From Chamaelirium japonicum (lineage: Eukaryota; Streptophyta; Magnoliopsida; Liliales; Melanthiaceae): 64,000 nucleotides of DNA. Under the pieces are notes generated by a model. That model saw only the letters and a program-made list of their open reading frames with translations, was not told where the DNA came from and did no database searches. The stretch's first letter is position 1. Each line of letters begins with the position of its first letter. The translations under genes were made by a program, and so were the position numbers. This document shows positions 54,436 to 64,000 of the stretch, one piece after another. The DNA is taken from positions 19,387,532 through 19,451,531 of the forward strand of contig OX393549.1 in assembly GCA_947650365.1 (NCBI GenBank), written 5' to 3'.

Positions 54436-56199
54436 CTAAAAGAAGGTGTCCAGAGCTCGAAGACGGTGCAGTAACTCCTCTCTAGTCGCCTCCACTCGCT
54501 GAAGTTCCACGGGACGAGTGGCCAGAAGCTCACGACGGGTCGCCAAGTCTGACTGCTGCTTCAGGTAACTCGCCTTCAAAGCACTCTCTGCAGCCTCAGC
54601 TCGCTCCAGACGAGACTCTGCCTTTCGGAGCGAGGCGCGCACAGACTCTATCTTCCTTTGAGCCTTCCTTTGAGCCTTCGACAGGCTGGAAGCGGCCTCC
54701 GCAAGTTGGTGCTCTGACTGACACAAACTCGCCTCAGCGGCCTCCAACTCAGAATGGGAGCTCCCCTCTAGTAAAGCTCGCCGGGAGCGATAGGCCTTGC
54801 TATCGGTTACGAGCAGGTTCATCTGAACGACGAAAGAAGAACTGTCGACTTTGAACTCCTCCAGGCTCACGCAAAACTCTACACCGTCCGTCGGCCACCA
54901 GTCCTGGAGGGTGCCAAAGCCAGCATCTTGGAAAGGCTCCAACATCGACTTGATATACTGTCGGCAGCTCGCAAGAAGGAACTCTGGAACTCTGCTCCTC
55001 GGCCTTAAACTCGGGCGAGGTGCCTCGGAGTAGGTAGGCAAGACCTTCCCTCCCGCTGCAGCCGCGACAGGAACCGTCTGCACCGACGAGGGTGGCAAAA
55101 CTGGAGAAACCGCCGCTACCGCTGCAACAACCATCTCCTCCAACGGGCGCGAGGGTACAGCAATCGGGGAATACCGCTTGTCGACGTTCGATACTTCAGC
55201 CTCCTCATGGAAAGACAAAGCGTCAACATCGATGCCGTCCAGATCGATATCGCCCCCAGGGAAGTTCTCCCCGCAAAGCCCGAGGAGATCCAGATCATCC
55301 GGAGGGATATCTACCCCACATGCCCCAGGCACTTCCTGCGCGGCCCCAGTAGATGAATGCCCGAGAGATGCCTTCGGAAGGTCTGCCCCGCGCTCTACCA
55401 CTATAACGGAATCTGTCCAGAAGGAATACATCGCTCAGCATGATGGAATCTCCCAAGCATAAAAAGGAAGTAAAATAAAGAAAACTCCATACCTACAAGG
55501 TCGGACGAAGCAGCTCTAGACGGAGGGATCACCTCATCTTTTAGAAGTCCGGGCTCCTCGGTATCCTCCACCAGACAAGGGACCCTTGGAACCATCCCGC
55601 GAGGAATGCAAACCTTTCTTCTTTTGGGTAGGACACCCCCAACAGCGGCATTCGAGAAACAGGATGCCCCGGGGGCACTAGTAAGCACGGCGTCTAACAC
55701 CGGAGCTGAAGAAGGGACACGACGAGCACTGGAAAGACGGCTACAGCTCCTCTGCGCCCTCTGAAGCCCCAGTCAAAGGCGGCGGTCCTCCACCCCCGTA
55801 GAAGAGTCAAAACAGAAATTTCTAAACTCGCTGCTCGCCAAGATGTCGACCGGGAGACTCGCAAGCAAAGGGGAAACTCGCCCTTCAATCCACTTGCAGT
55901 ACTCCGGAGTGGCAGCGTCCCGAAACCCGGATTTGGTCCCAGGGAAGAAGCTGCTGCCAGTCAATCGAGCGTAGAGAGAAGCCCAGAGGCGGTAACCCTC
56001 CTGCGGACTGATGCGCCCCTGCAACTGCTGAGGCATACCAGGAACTTCCTGTCGAAATCTCTGTTGGCGAGCGAAGCGGTGAGGGGAGTACTGCTCCACC
56101 TCCACTATATCCCCCTTGCGCCAAACCAAGTAGCCAGGGCAGCAACTGATCATGTTCCAGTACAGGTTGTCCGGGAGCTCCTCATTGTCGTAGACAATC
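54436..56199 (-). pseudogene. Antisense ORF of the Tat-like element (plant mobile domain type), with an intron
   Basis: On the strand opposite to gag-pol, one frame runs from 56199 to 55493 with a single TGA at 55773, then a GTATGG...GACAG intron (55413-55492, 80 bp), then an exon to the stop at 54436. Splicing joins the frames in phase, for about 560 residues. The first part (LYWNMISCCPGYLVWRKGDI, YSPHRFARQ, GYRLWASLYARLTGSSFF) resembles plant-mobile-domain (aminotransferase-like) proteins, known as antisense ORFs in some Tat elements. The C-terminal 150 residues are Glu/Ala/Arg-rich heptad-like coiled coil (SELEAAEASLCQSEHQLAEA). The N-terminus is cut off by the Tekay-like LTR at 56200. Family similarity is from memory; the intron is inference from splice signals and frame continuity. 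Confidence 0.65.
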
Positions 56200-59100
56200 T
56201 GTCACGCCCCAGAAATCTGAAGACCGATTCCTGGGGTGTGAGGTGAGAAAGGAAGAGGGTTATGGGTATGGTTACTTAACTATGTCAATTTAGAATTCTC
56301 ACTGGGCTCTTTCTACGCTCACACACAAGCAAATGAAAGAAGGGGGAGAAACAAAAGATCCGGCTCGACCTTTAAAAGGAGTATCCTTTCAGTACATGCG
56401 ACCCAACGGTGTCACAACATACTGACAGAGTATCCTCTAAAGGAGCACGAGGCTCAAGCCTCCGACGACGAGCCGAGTATCTCACCCGCTCCCGAACACT
56501 CGGTGCATCTGTCTGGAGGTCCTATATACTCGGCTTGTCAAATTAGGTCAATTATTCGTCTTATATTTTTGTGGTGATCTAACCTAGGCTTGGGGCCTTG
56601 AGGAGAGGCCTACCCAAAGAAATTCAGCTGGCACATTACCACTTATCAAGCTAACTAACTAATAGAAACTTATTCCAATCCAATTCGATTACATCCGATG
56701 AAAAGGTACCACTACTAAGATTGACATAAATAGAAAAAAAAATAAGCTACTACTCTACTGACTGCTGGACTCCTACTGCTGCTCCTGTGCCTCAGCTCCT
56801 GCAGAAGAGTCTACTCGTGGGAATGAGTAGCCCCCAAAAATACATTTGGGAGATTAGCCAAATAAATGGCTAGTGACAAGCTAACAATTTTAATAATTAA
56901 CAACGCTCAATTTTTAAGACAAATTATTGATTAACCTAATTGTCAAGCTATGTTCTCAAACACGTCCTATGTGTCCATGCAATTTCTACATTCACATGCA
57001 AATCCTACTGTCACTAGGTCATCGTGTGAACAGTCATACAATTCAAAATTTAATAATCAAACAATTACACACTCATACATGAACCCCGGATATTTTGTTC
57101 AACCTGCCCCCGGTCGGGCATTACTATCGGGCCTTTTATTTCGATGTAGAGGGCCAACTCTCTCGCCGTGCATCCACCAACTCCATGCACAATTCACCCA
57201 GATGATCATAAGGGGTTTCCCGTCTTTCACGGTGGAGCTCTACCGCCCAACTTGCTTTACTATGGGGACTTCAACTCCCCGGGACAGGGTTGCTAGGCCA
57301 ATCCCTACTCGAGGGCACCTCCTATTGGCTTTACCATAACCCTTGCCCGTGACCCCTAACCTACTTAACTTCGGCTGTACGCGCAAGGTGGTTCACAACC
57401 CTTGCGCGCACGGGGTCCCTACCCTCTAACCAGGTAGATTAACAAAACACATTGCATTGAATGAACTAAACAGTGTTTAAATCATTTTCGATGGATTACA
57501 CCAGGATTCGCACCCACTCACAACCCAGCATCATAATTAAATATTATAAAGCACTCTCGCCCAAAATCCCTTTACTAGGGTTACCACGCTCACCTCAGGA
57601 GGGTGGGTCCCGATAATTCTTTAATTATTTATTTATTCAAATTAAGGGAAAACCTATCTATGGTGTCCATGCAAACAATATAATATTTGTTATTAAATTA
57701 ATAACTTTTTATGCATGCGTCGCCGGACTCGTGACTCCGCATGCAAGGCGGGGTCCACTCGACCACATGCGACGACGTCCGGCGGGACCCGCATGCAGCG
57801 TTATGGACACCTACCCTTAATTTCTATATATACATTATTAATTATTAAAGAAAGCGTGCTGTGTCACCTGGAAAGTGGGCTCGGGCTGCTGCTAGGTGAC
57901 CTCCGCTCCGTCTCCGATTGGGTCTACGCAGTCACGAACTGTCAACACACACAGCGGGTCTATGGTTATTGAATGCTACTAAATATCGTAGGCTTAGGCC
58001 CTGGTTGGCCGAGTCGAGGAAAGTAGGCGTCGTCAGACGCTGGTCTACCGGCACGCAAAACGGTGCTCTAAAAATATCATCTTAGTTAGCCAGTGTTGCC
58101 AACGCTAAGGGCCGTACTAAGGTTCAACGGTACTAATTCGACTAAATTGTCTGACCCGTGTCGGGTGATGGCGAAACCAGCAAGGCCGATCACAGTCAGA
58201 CTAGATCTATCAAAAGGAGGGTTTATACGGGAATCATACTAGTGGCCAGCCTAGGCCGTTAAGCAGCGCATCGTTGCCGCTAAGCGGTCGGTATCGTGCG
58301 AAAGCGACTACACAAGGCGGTCTGACCTGCATCGGCAAATCAACTTTGAAGCATGCATGACCCGATGAGATCGGGCCTGCTGACCTCGGGTGTGGGTTCA
58401 AGGGTTAGACCGACATCGCATGCAAGGTCAAGGGTCGGGTGGTCGGAGAGGGCCTAGCTTGGCTTGGTCGGCTCTGTTGGCTATGCAACCTCCGGCCACC
58501 AGGCCGGCAGCCATTGCTGCGACAAGACAAAGCCCACCAGGGGGTTGGGGCTGATCGGTTCTCAAGGAAAAGGAAAAAAAGGGGAGACAACCTGGATATA
58601 ATCGGCTTCGCCAGTTGCACAGCCACCGGCCACTTGGCCGACGGCCATGGCTACGCAAGTCATAACAGAGGGGGGGCTGGTCTTGCCAGAACCAAAGAGA
58701 AAAACGGGGGAAAGGAGGGGGCTGACCTGATGACGGGGTCGTCGGCTCCGGCAGCCCCTTTCCGGCCACGCGCAGTCACCACAGAGGGAGGCAGATCGAG
58801 AACGAGGGGTCGGGGAGGATATCGGAGAGAGATGAGGGGGTCGGATTGGTTTAGAGCATGGTTTTATAGGGGAGAGGGGGGGGGAAATCGCCGGGATTTG
58901 AGAGGAGATCGGAGGGGATCGTGATTACAGGGCTGCGGGATAGAGAGGGGGAGATAGGGCTGCGAGGATTAGGATCGGGGTTGAGGGGGTTCGGCTGAGA
59001 GATAGGGGGAGAGAGGGATCGGTTTTGGTTGGGTGAGAGATGGGATCGGGCGGCTGGGAGATAGAGAGAGAGAGGGTCGGGATGGAGAGATAGAGAGAGA

Positions 59101-59645
59101 GAGAGATCGGGTGGCTGAGAGGGAGAGAGATAGGATCAGGTTTTAGAGATAGAGAGAGAGAGAGGGAGAGATAGGGACGGCTGGGTTGGGGTTTGGGTTG
59201 GCTTAGAAGGGTTGGTTGAATTAGGTTAGGTTGGCTAAATAGTTGGGAGGGGGGTGGTTGAATAGGTAGTGGGTGATGGGTTTAGATTTAGGTTTTAATT
59301 TAATTCTCTTTTTTTTTAAAAAAAAAAATTAACCATAGCTCGCAGTTGAACATGACTCGCACTCGAGCTTGCATCGCATCGAGACGGGCCAATGCGCAAA
59401 CCTCACGAGTCTGACAGACTCGTCTAAAAACCTGATATATTAAGTAATTTATATTATTACCAAAACATTCATACCATGCCTCCAGTATCGCCTAGCGACC
59501 CGGACCCGGGGCCCACTGCCCGGTCCAACTCAGGTTCAAGAACACACCAATGACGATCATAATACGAAAGTAAATCAATCAATTTAGCAACAGATAAAAA
59601 AAAAAAAACTGGGCTGCCCTGGAATTAAACGTACCGGATATTACA
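56200..59645 (-). repeat. 3' LTR of the Tekay-like element (3446 bp)
   Basis: On the coding strand it starts TGTAATATCCGGTACG directly after the purine tract and ends TTTCTGGGGCGTGACA. A TATAAAAC box lies at about 58861-58868, some 775 bp in. Poly-purine simple repeats fill 58780-59200. It is about 700-1000 bp shorter than the two solo LTRs. Confidence 0.87.
57079..57420 (-). repeat. Conserved non-coding block in Tekay-like LTR copy 3
   Basis: Inverted counterpart of 14084-14427 and 41262-41607; only scattered substitutions separate the three in the last 85 bp. Confidence 0.7.
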
Positions 59646-59659
59646 TCCTACCCACCTTA
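59646..59659 (-). other. Polypurine tract of the Tekay-like element
   Basis: Coding strand AAGGTGGGTAGGA directly precedes the LTR start TGTAATATCC; GGGACGAAAATTTTAAT lies just upstream, as usual in chromoviruses. Confidence 0.8.
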
Positions 59660-59690
59660 TTAAAATTTTCGTCCCGAAAATTAACTAATA

Positions 59691-61181
59691 CTAATCATCA
59701 AACAAGGAGGAGTACTGGGACCGCATCGCTGACTCGAGCTCCCACGTAGCCTCCTCATCACTACAGTGCTGCCACTGCACCTTCACCATGGGGATGGTCT
59801 TTGTACGAAGCACTCGATCTTCTCTAGCCAAGATCCTAATCGGTCGCTCTTCATAGGACGCGTCTGAACTGAGGGTCAGGTCCTGCCTATCTAACACGTG
59901 CGACGGGTCTGGCTCATACCTCCGAAGCATTGACACGTGAAAGACACCGTGGACGCTAGAGAGCTGCGGGGGCAGTGCCAGACGATATGCCACCTCGCCA
60001 ACTCTCTCCAAGATCTCAAAAGGACCTATGAACCTCGAAGCCAACTTCCCTTTCTTCCCAAATCTGGTGATGCCTCGCCGAGGGGAAACCTTCAGGAAGA
60101 CATGGTCTCCGACAGTAAACTCGAGCGGGCGTCGACGCACATCCGCGTAGCTCTTCTGTCGACTCTGCGCCGCTCTAAGTCGCTCTCTAATCAGCTGGAT
60201 CTTCTCAGTCGTCTCCTGGACAAGCTCTGGCCCCAAGAGACTCCGCTCTCCTACCTCTGCCCAACAAAGAGGTGACCGACATGGCCTCCCGTACAAAGCT
60301 TCATAGGGGGCCTTACCGATGCTAGCTTGGTGACTATTGTTGTAGGCGAACTCTACAAGAGTTAGGTGCTCCTCCCAACTGCCTCCAAAATCGACTGTGC
60401 AAGCCCGCAATATATCCTCCAAAATCTGAATCGTCCTCTCTGACTGGCCATCCGTCTGTGGGTGAAACGCAGTGCTAAAACTGAGCTCCGTTCCCAAAGC
60501 TGTCTGCAGGCTCTCCCAAAATCGAGATACGAACCGAGGATCTCGATCCGAGATAATGGAAACTGGAACTCCGTGCAGCTTGACAATTTCCCTTACATAT
60601 AACTTTGCTCGGTCGATGGATGTCATCGTCGTCCGCACCGAAAGAAAGTGCGCCGACTTCGTCAGTCGGTCCACGATCACCCAAACAGAGTCATGTTTGT
60701 TCCGGGTCAAAGGCAACCCCGAAACAAAATCCATCGTGATATGCTCCTATTTCCACTCAGCTACTGGAAGCGGCTGTAGCAATCCAGCCGGTCTCTGGTG
60801 CTCAGCCTTGACTTGCTGACAGGTCAAACATCTAGATACAAAGGCGGCCACGTCTCGCTTCATTCCCTTCCACCAGAACTATCTTCTCAAATCAAGATAC
60901 ATCTTGGTGCCGCCAGGGTGCACCGAGAATTTGGATCGATGCGCCTCTGACAACACCTCCTCTCGAACCTCCTTATCAGTAGGGAGGCACAACCTCCTCC
61001 GAAACCTCAGACCTCCATCAGCATCGATCGACCAATCAGGCACAGACTCCCCACTGTCGCACCGCACTCTAATCTCCTCCAACTCAGAATCCAGCCTCTG
61101 TGCTGCAATCACCTTTTGAAGTAGGCTAGGCTGCACTCGCATGGTGCACAACAGGTATGAGAGGACTCCCACTGAACCCAC
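59691..61181 (-). pseudogene. Tekay-like integrase with chromodomain
   Basis: Frame 61181-60879 carries the HHCC finger start (HRSKFSVHPGGTKMYLDLRR). After stops at about 60876 and 60747 the same frame continues as 60734-59691. The core has MDFVSGLP (first Asp), ISDRDPRF (second) and [14 protein letters not shown] (Glu). The C-terminal region has [35 protein letters not shown] and [20 protein letters not shown]. It ends in a chromodomain ([19 protein letters not shown]), the mark of chromoviruses, which guide integration to chromatin. The 60747 stop stands where tryptophan is usual. Confidence 0.88.
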
Positions 61182-62121
61182 AAATCAAAGCCTTCTATCA
61201 TGGCCAGAAAGTCCTGTCGATCAGTGACCAATCTAGCAAGCTGGCTACGGGACTTTCGGCTCAAGGCATCTGCAACTACATTCGCTTTACCAGGGTGGTA
61301 AAAGAACGAATAGTTGAAATCCTTCAGGACCTCGATCCATCTCCTCTGACGCATATTTAGATCCTTTGACTCCCGATGTATCGCAAACTCTTATGGTCGC
61401 AATACATGTCAAACTCCTCACCGTACAAGTAGTGCCTCCATATCTTCAGGGCGAAAACCACTGTAGCCAACTCCAAGTCATGGGTGGGATAGTTCCTCTC
61501 GTGAGTCTTCAATTGCCTAGAGGCATAGGCTACTACCCTACCATCCTGCATCAGTACAGCTCCAAGCCCCATCAGTGAGGCATCGGTGAAGACAACATAA
61601 CCTTTGCCACTGGCCGGAATCGTAAGCACTGGGGCCGAAGTAAGACGCCTCTTTAACTCCCGGAAGGACTTCTCACAATCCTCTGACCACTCGAACCTGA
61701 CACCCTTCTTTGTCAGACGGGTGAGAGGTGCTGCTTGACGAGAAAATCCCTCCACAAAACGTCTATAATAGCCTGCTAGCCCCAAGAAACTCCTGATCTC
61801 AAATACGTTCTTCGGCTGCTCCCAGTCCATCACGGCCTCTATCTTCGACGGATCTACGGAGATGCCTTCCTGCGAGACAACGTGTCCGAGAAATTTCACC
61901 TCCTGTATCCAAAACTCACACTTACTGAGCTTGGCATACAGTTGGTGGTCTCTGAGGGTCTGCAATAATGCACTCAGGTGCTCCCGATGATCTCCTTCCG
62001 TCTTGGAGTAAATGAGGACATCGTCCACAAACACTACTATGAATTTGTCCAGGAACATGCTGAAGACTTGGTTCATCAGATCCATGAATGCTGCAGGGGC
62101 ATTTGTTAGACCGAAGGGCAT
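61109..62121 (-). pseudogene. Tekay-like RT palm/thumb and RNase H
   Basis: 62121-61357 starts at [20 protein letters not shown] and contains catalytic [12 protein letters not shown] (aspartates near 62025), [20 protein letters not shown] and [18 protein letters not shown], then RNase H ([46 protein letters not shown]). One missing A near 61370 shifts the frame. RNase H ends in 61354-61109 ([30 protein letters not shown]), and another frameshift precedes the integrase finger. Confidence 0.87.
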
Positions 62122-62145
62122 GACCAGGAACTCATAGTGCCCATA

Positions 62146-63069
62146 TCACGTCCGGAACGCCGTCTTTGGAATATCCTCTGCTCTCACAGCCAACTGGTGG
62201 TATCCGGTCCTCAAGTCAATCTTCGAGAAGTAACAAGCCCCCTTCAGCTGATCAAATAGGTCCTCAATTCGCGGTAAAGGGTACTTATTCTTGATCGTTA
62301 TGCTATTCAGCTTACGATAGTCGATACAAAGCCTCTTCGTCCCATCCTTCTTCTGAGCAAAAAGAACTGGGGCTCCCCAAGGAGATGTGCTGGGACGAAT
62401 GAAGCCTCTATCGAGTAACTCCTCCAACTGGGTCTTCAGCTCCTTAAGCTCCGCGGGAGCCATCCTATACGGAGCAACCAAGATCGATGCTGCTCCCGGT
62501 GCCAAATCTATAGCAAACTCAACCTCTCGAGGTGGAGGCAAGCCTGGAAGCTCCTCTGGGAAGACATCCGGAAACTCATGAACCATCGGTGGTAGCACCA
62601 CTGGATTCCCATCTTTATCTCTACTCGGTAGCTGCGCTAGTAAGCTGAGGGTTATCTGTTGCAGCGGTACCGGGCACAAGATCTTCTGTTTGTCTCCCAA
62701 GAAGTAAAAAGCCTCACTCCCCGGAGGTGAGAATGTGACCTTCTTAGTAAAGCAATCAAGGGTAACGTGATAGGCTGACATCCAATCCATCCCAAGTAGT
62801 ACGTCCACTCCTCCTAAGTTTAGGACAATGAGGTCTGCCGAGAGCTCTCTGTCTCCTATATGAATGATACGGTCCCAGCAGATTCGGTCCACATCGGTAC
62901 TTACCCCGAGCGGTGAAAACACCGACAGAGTATGACCCAATGGAACCGACTCCAGTCCCAAAGTCTTGACAAAACTAGGGACGATATAGGAGTGAGTAGA
63001 CCCGCTATCGAAATGAACGAATGCAAGGGTCGAAAAGACAGGAAGGGTACCTAGCGTTATCGGAAACAT
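62146..63069 (-). pseudogene. Tekay-like protease and N-terminal RT
   Basis: Protease active site [12 protein letters not shown] (Asp codon at 63009-63007) and [19 protein letters not shown] motifs follow: [79 protein letters not shown] and [17 protein letters not shown] at 62148-62146 (arginine CGA expected in TAFRTRYGH) separates it from the rest of RT, which continues in the same frame. Confidence 0.87.
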
Positions 63070-63082
63070 GTAAGAAACTAAT

Positions 63083-64000
63083 CTAGCTACCGGTTGCTAC
63101 AAGTTCTAACGAATCAAAACTAACAGCAAAGACAACTACACCAAAACGTCTACGAATTGAAATTCTAAGTTCAGGGTTACCTTCGATCGCTCCCCCAGAA
63201 GCCTCTGGGTCTTGACCAACTAGCATGTATGTCCTTCCCTGAGCCTGGTTGCCTCCTCCGCCCTGACGGTGGAAAGACCTCTGCTGCTGTGCCTGGGGAG
63301 GATGCTGCTGTTGCTGAGCTCTCTGTGGAGGCCTCTGCTGCTGCACAGGTGGTGGCAGCAGAGCAGGCCTCTGGGGTGGAGCTGGTAGGAGTGGCTGCCG
63401 ACGAAGCTGTGGACAGTTCCACTTTAGATGCTCAAACGAACCGCACTGAAAACATCCACGTCGCGGCGGTCCAAGAGCTGGAGGACCACGAAAGTTCTGA
63501 GGCTGGCGCGGCGGGGGTCGAGTCGCCATAGGCCTAAACCTCTTCTGAGCCGGTGGACCGTTGCGACTGCTGCCACTCCGCTTCTCCATGATAGCGCGTG
63601 ACTCCTTCAATTCCTGCTCCACCGCTAGGGACCTGTTGACCAACTCCTCATAAGATTGCCCCAAGAAAGGGGTAATTCTACCTCTGATCGCTGGATTCAA
63701 GCCATGCTCAAAGCGCAAGGCTCTCCTGCCGTCGGTCGCCACCTGGTGTGGAGCATACCTCGCAAGCTCCGAGAACTTGGCCTCATACTGTGTCACAGTA
63801 TGAGATCCCTGATATAGCACCAGAAACTCCATCTCCATCCGGTTCTGCACGGTAACCGGAAAGAACTTCTTCCAAAAGAGTTCCTCGAACTCCTGCCACG
63901 TAATCGCTCCTCGATCTACTGCTCTGGTGCGCTGGACAGTCTGCCACCAGAAGTCTGCCTCAGCCTCAAACTGGTACGACGCGAAGGTCACTCTCCTATC
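63083..64000 (-). pseudogene. Tekay-like gag, C-terminal part, cut by the window edge
   Basis: Contains the gag domain (FWWQTVQRTRAVDRGAITWQ, FEELFWKKFFPVTVQNRMEM, VTQYEAKFSELARYAPH), a basic stretch (KRSGSSRNGPPAQKRFRP), one CCHC zinc knuckle (CFQCGSFEHLKWNC) and a Gln/Pro-rich tail. The end of the frame (about 63180-63083) is out of phase with the protease frame, so a frameshift lies near 63180. Confidence 0.85.

Larger units (their letters stand above)
44336..56199 (+). mobile_element. Tat-lineage Ty3/gypsy retrotransposon, defective, cut by a Tekay-like insertion
   Basis: A 5' LTR (44336-46309) and primer-site-like CTGGCACGCCCGGTGGGA precede gag, protease, RT, RNase H, a second (archaeal-type) RNase H, integrase with HHCC finger, and then an antisense ORF. 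The second RNase H, the GGTGGGAC-type primer region and the antisense ORF together mark the Tat group. At least five in-frame stops and three frameshifts break gag-pol. The 3' LTR is absent because a Tekay-like element begins at 56200 inside the antisense ORF; the remainder should lie beyond the window. Confidence 0.88.
56200..64000 (-). mobile_element. Tekay-like chromovirus (Ty3/gypsy), right part beyond the window
   Basis: Minus-strand order from the right is gag, protease, RT, RNase H, integrase, chromodomain, polypurine tract, 3' LTR. It inserted into the Tat antisense ORF; the five bases before it (CAATC, 56195-56199) should recur at its far end. Gag-pol has several stops and frameshifts, so it is not autonomous. 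The LTR is the same family as the solo LTRs at 11342 and 38131. Confidence 0.88.

Overview
This is nuclear DNA of a flowering plant, with no sign of prokaryotic sequence. The evidence is a GT-AG intron in a DUF569 gene, a receptor-like kinase fragment with short introns, Ty1/copia and Ty3/gypsy retrotransposons of plant-specific lineages (Ale/Retrofit-like, Tat-like, Tekay-like), a Cassandra-like element carrying 5S rRNA sequence, many hAT and Mutator-type MITEs, Helitron-like ends, and a 500-base run of N. The species cannot be named from the sequence. Lineage names rest on remembered family motifs, not on a search.

Layout. 1-1561 is the 3' part of an internally deleted Copia element. 1981-3064 (minus) holds the first three recognisable exons of a receptor-like kinase; its remaining exons lie beyond the left edge or are lost. 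3381-10685 is MITEs, CT/GA simple repeats and diverged tandem repeats. 10691-16782 is a roughly 2 kb solo LTR (target duplication AAACT) split by a 4.1 kb Tekay-like solo LTR (CCGGG). 17440-20523 is an LTR fragment and a cluster of foldback elements; 20541-21040 is an assembly gap. 23143-24190 (minus) is the only gene that looks intact, a two-exon DUF569 (fascin-like) protein. 26992-30900 is a candidate Helitron that has taken in other repeats. 31265-37877 is a Copia element bounded by TATTG, with two 156 bp LTRs that read as identical. 38131-42610 is a second Tekay-like solo LTR (4480 bp, GGCTC). 43236-43671 is Cassandra-like.

44336-56199 is a defective Tat-lineage Ty3 element: 2 kb LTR, gag, protease, RT, two RNase H domains, integrase, and an antisense ORF of plant-mobile-domain type with its own apparent intron. 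It is cut at 56199 by a Tekay-like chromovirus on the minus strand (3' LTR 56200-59645, coding 59691-64000), which runs off the right edge.

I see no new host pathway or defence system. The points most worth a second look are the spliceable antisense ORF of the Tat element, the young but defective Copia element, the very long Tekay-like LTRs with a conserved non-coding block of about 345 bp, and the layered insertions that give a relative order of events.
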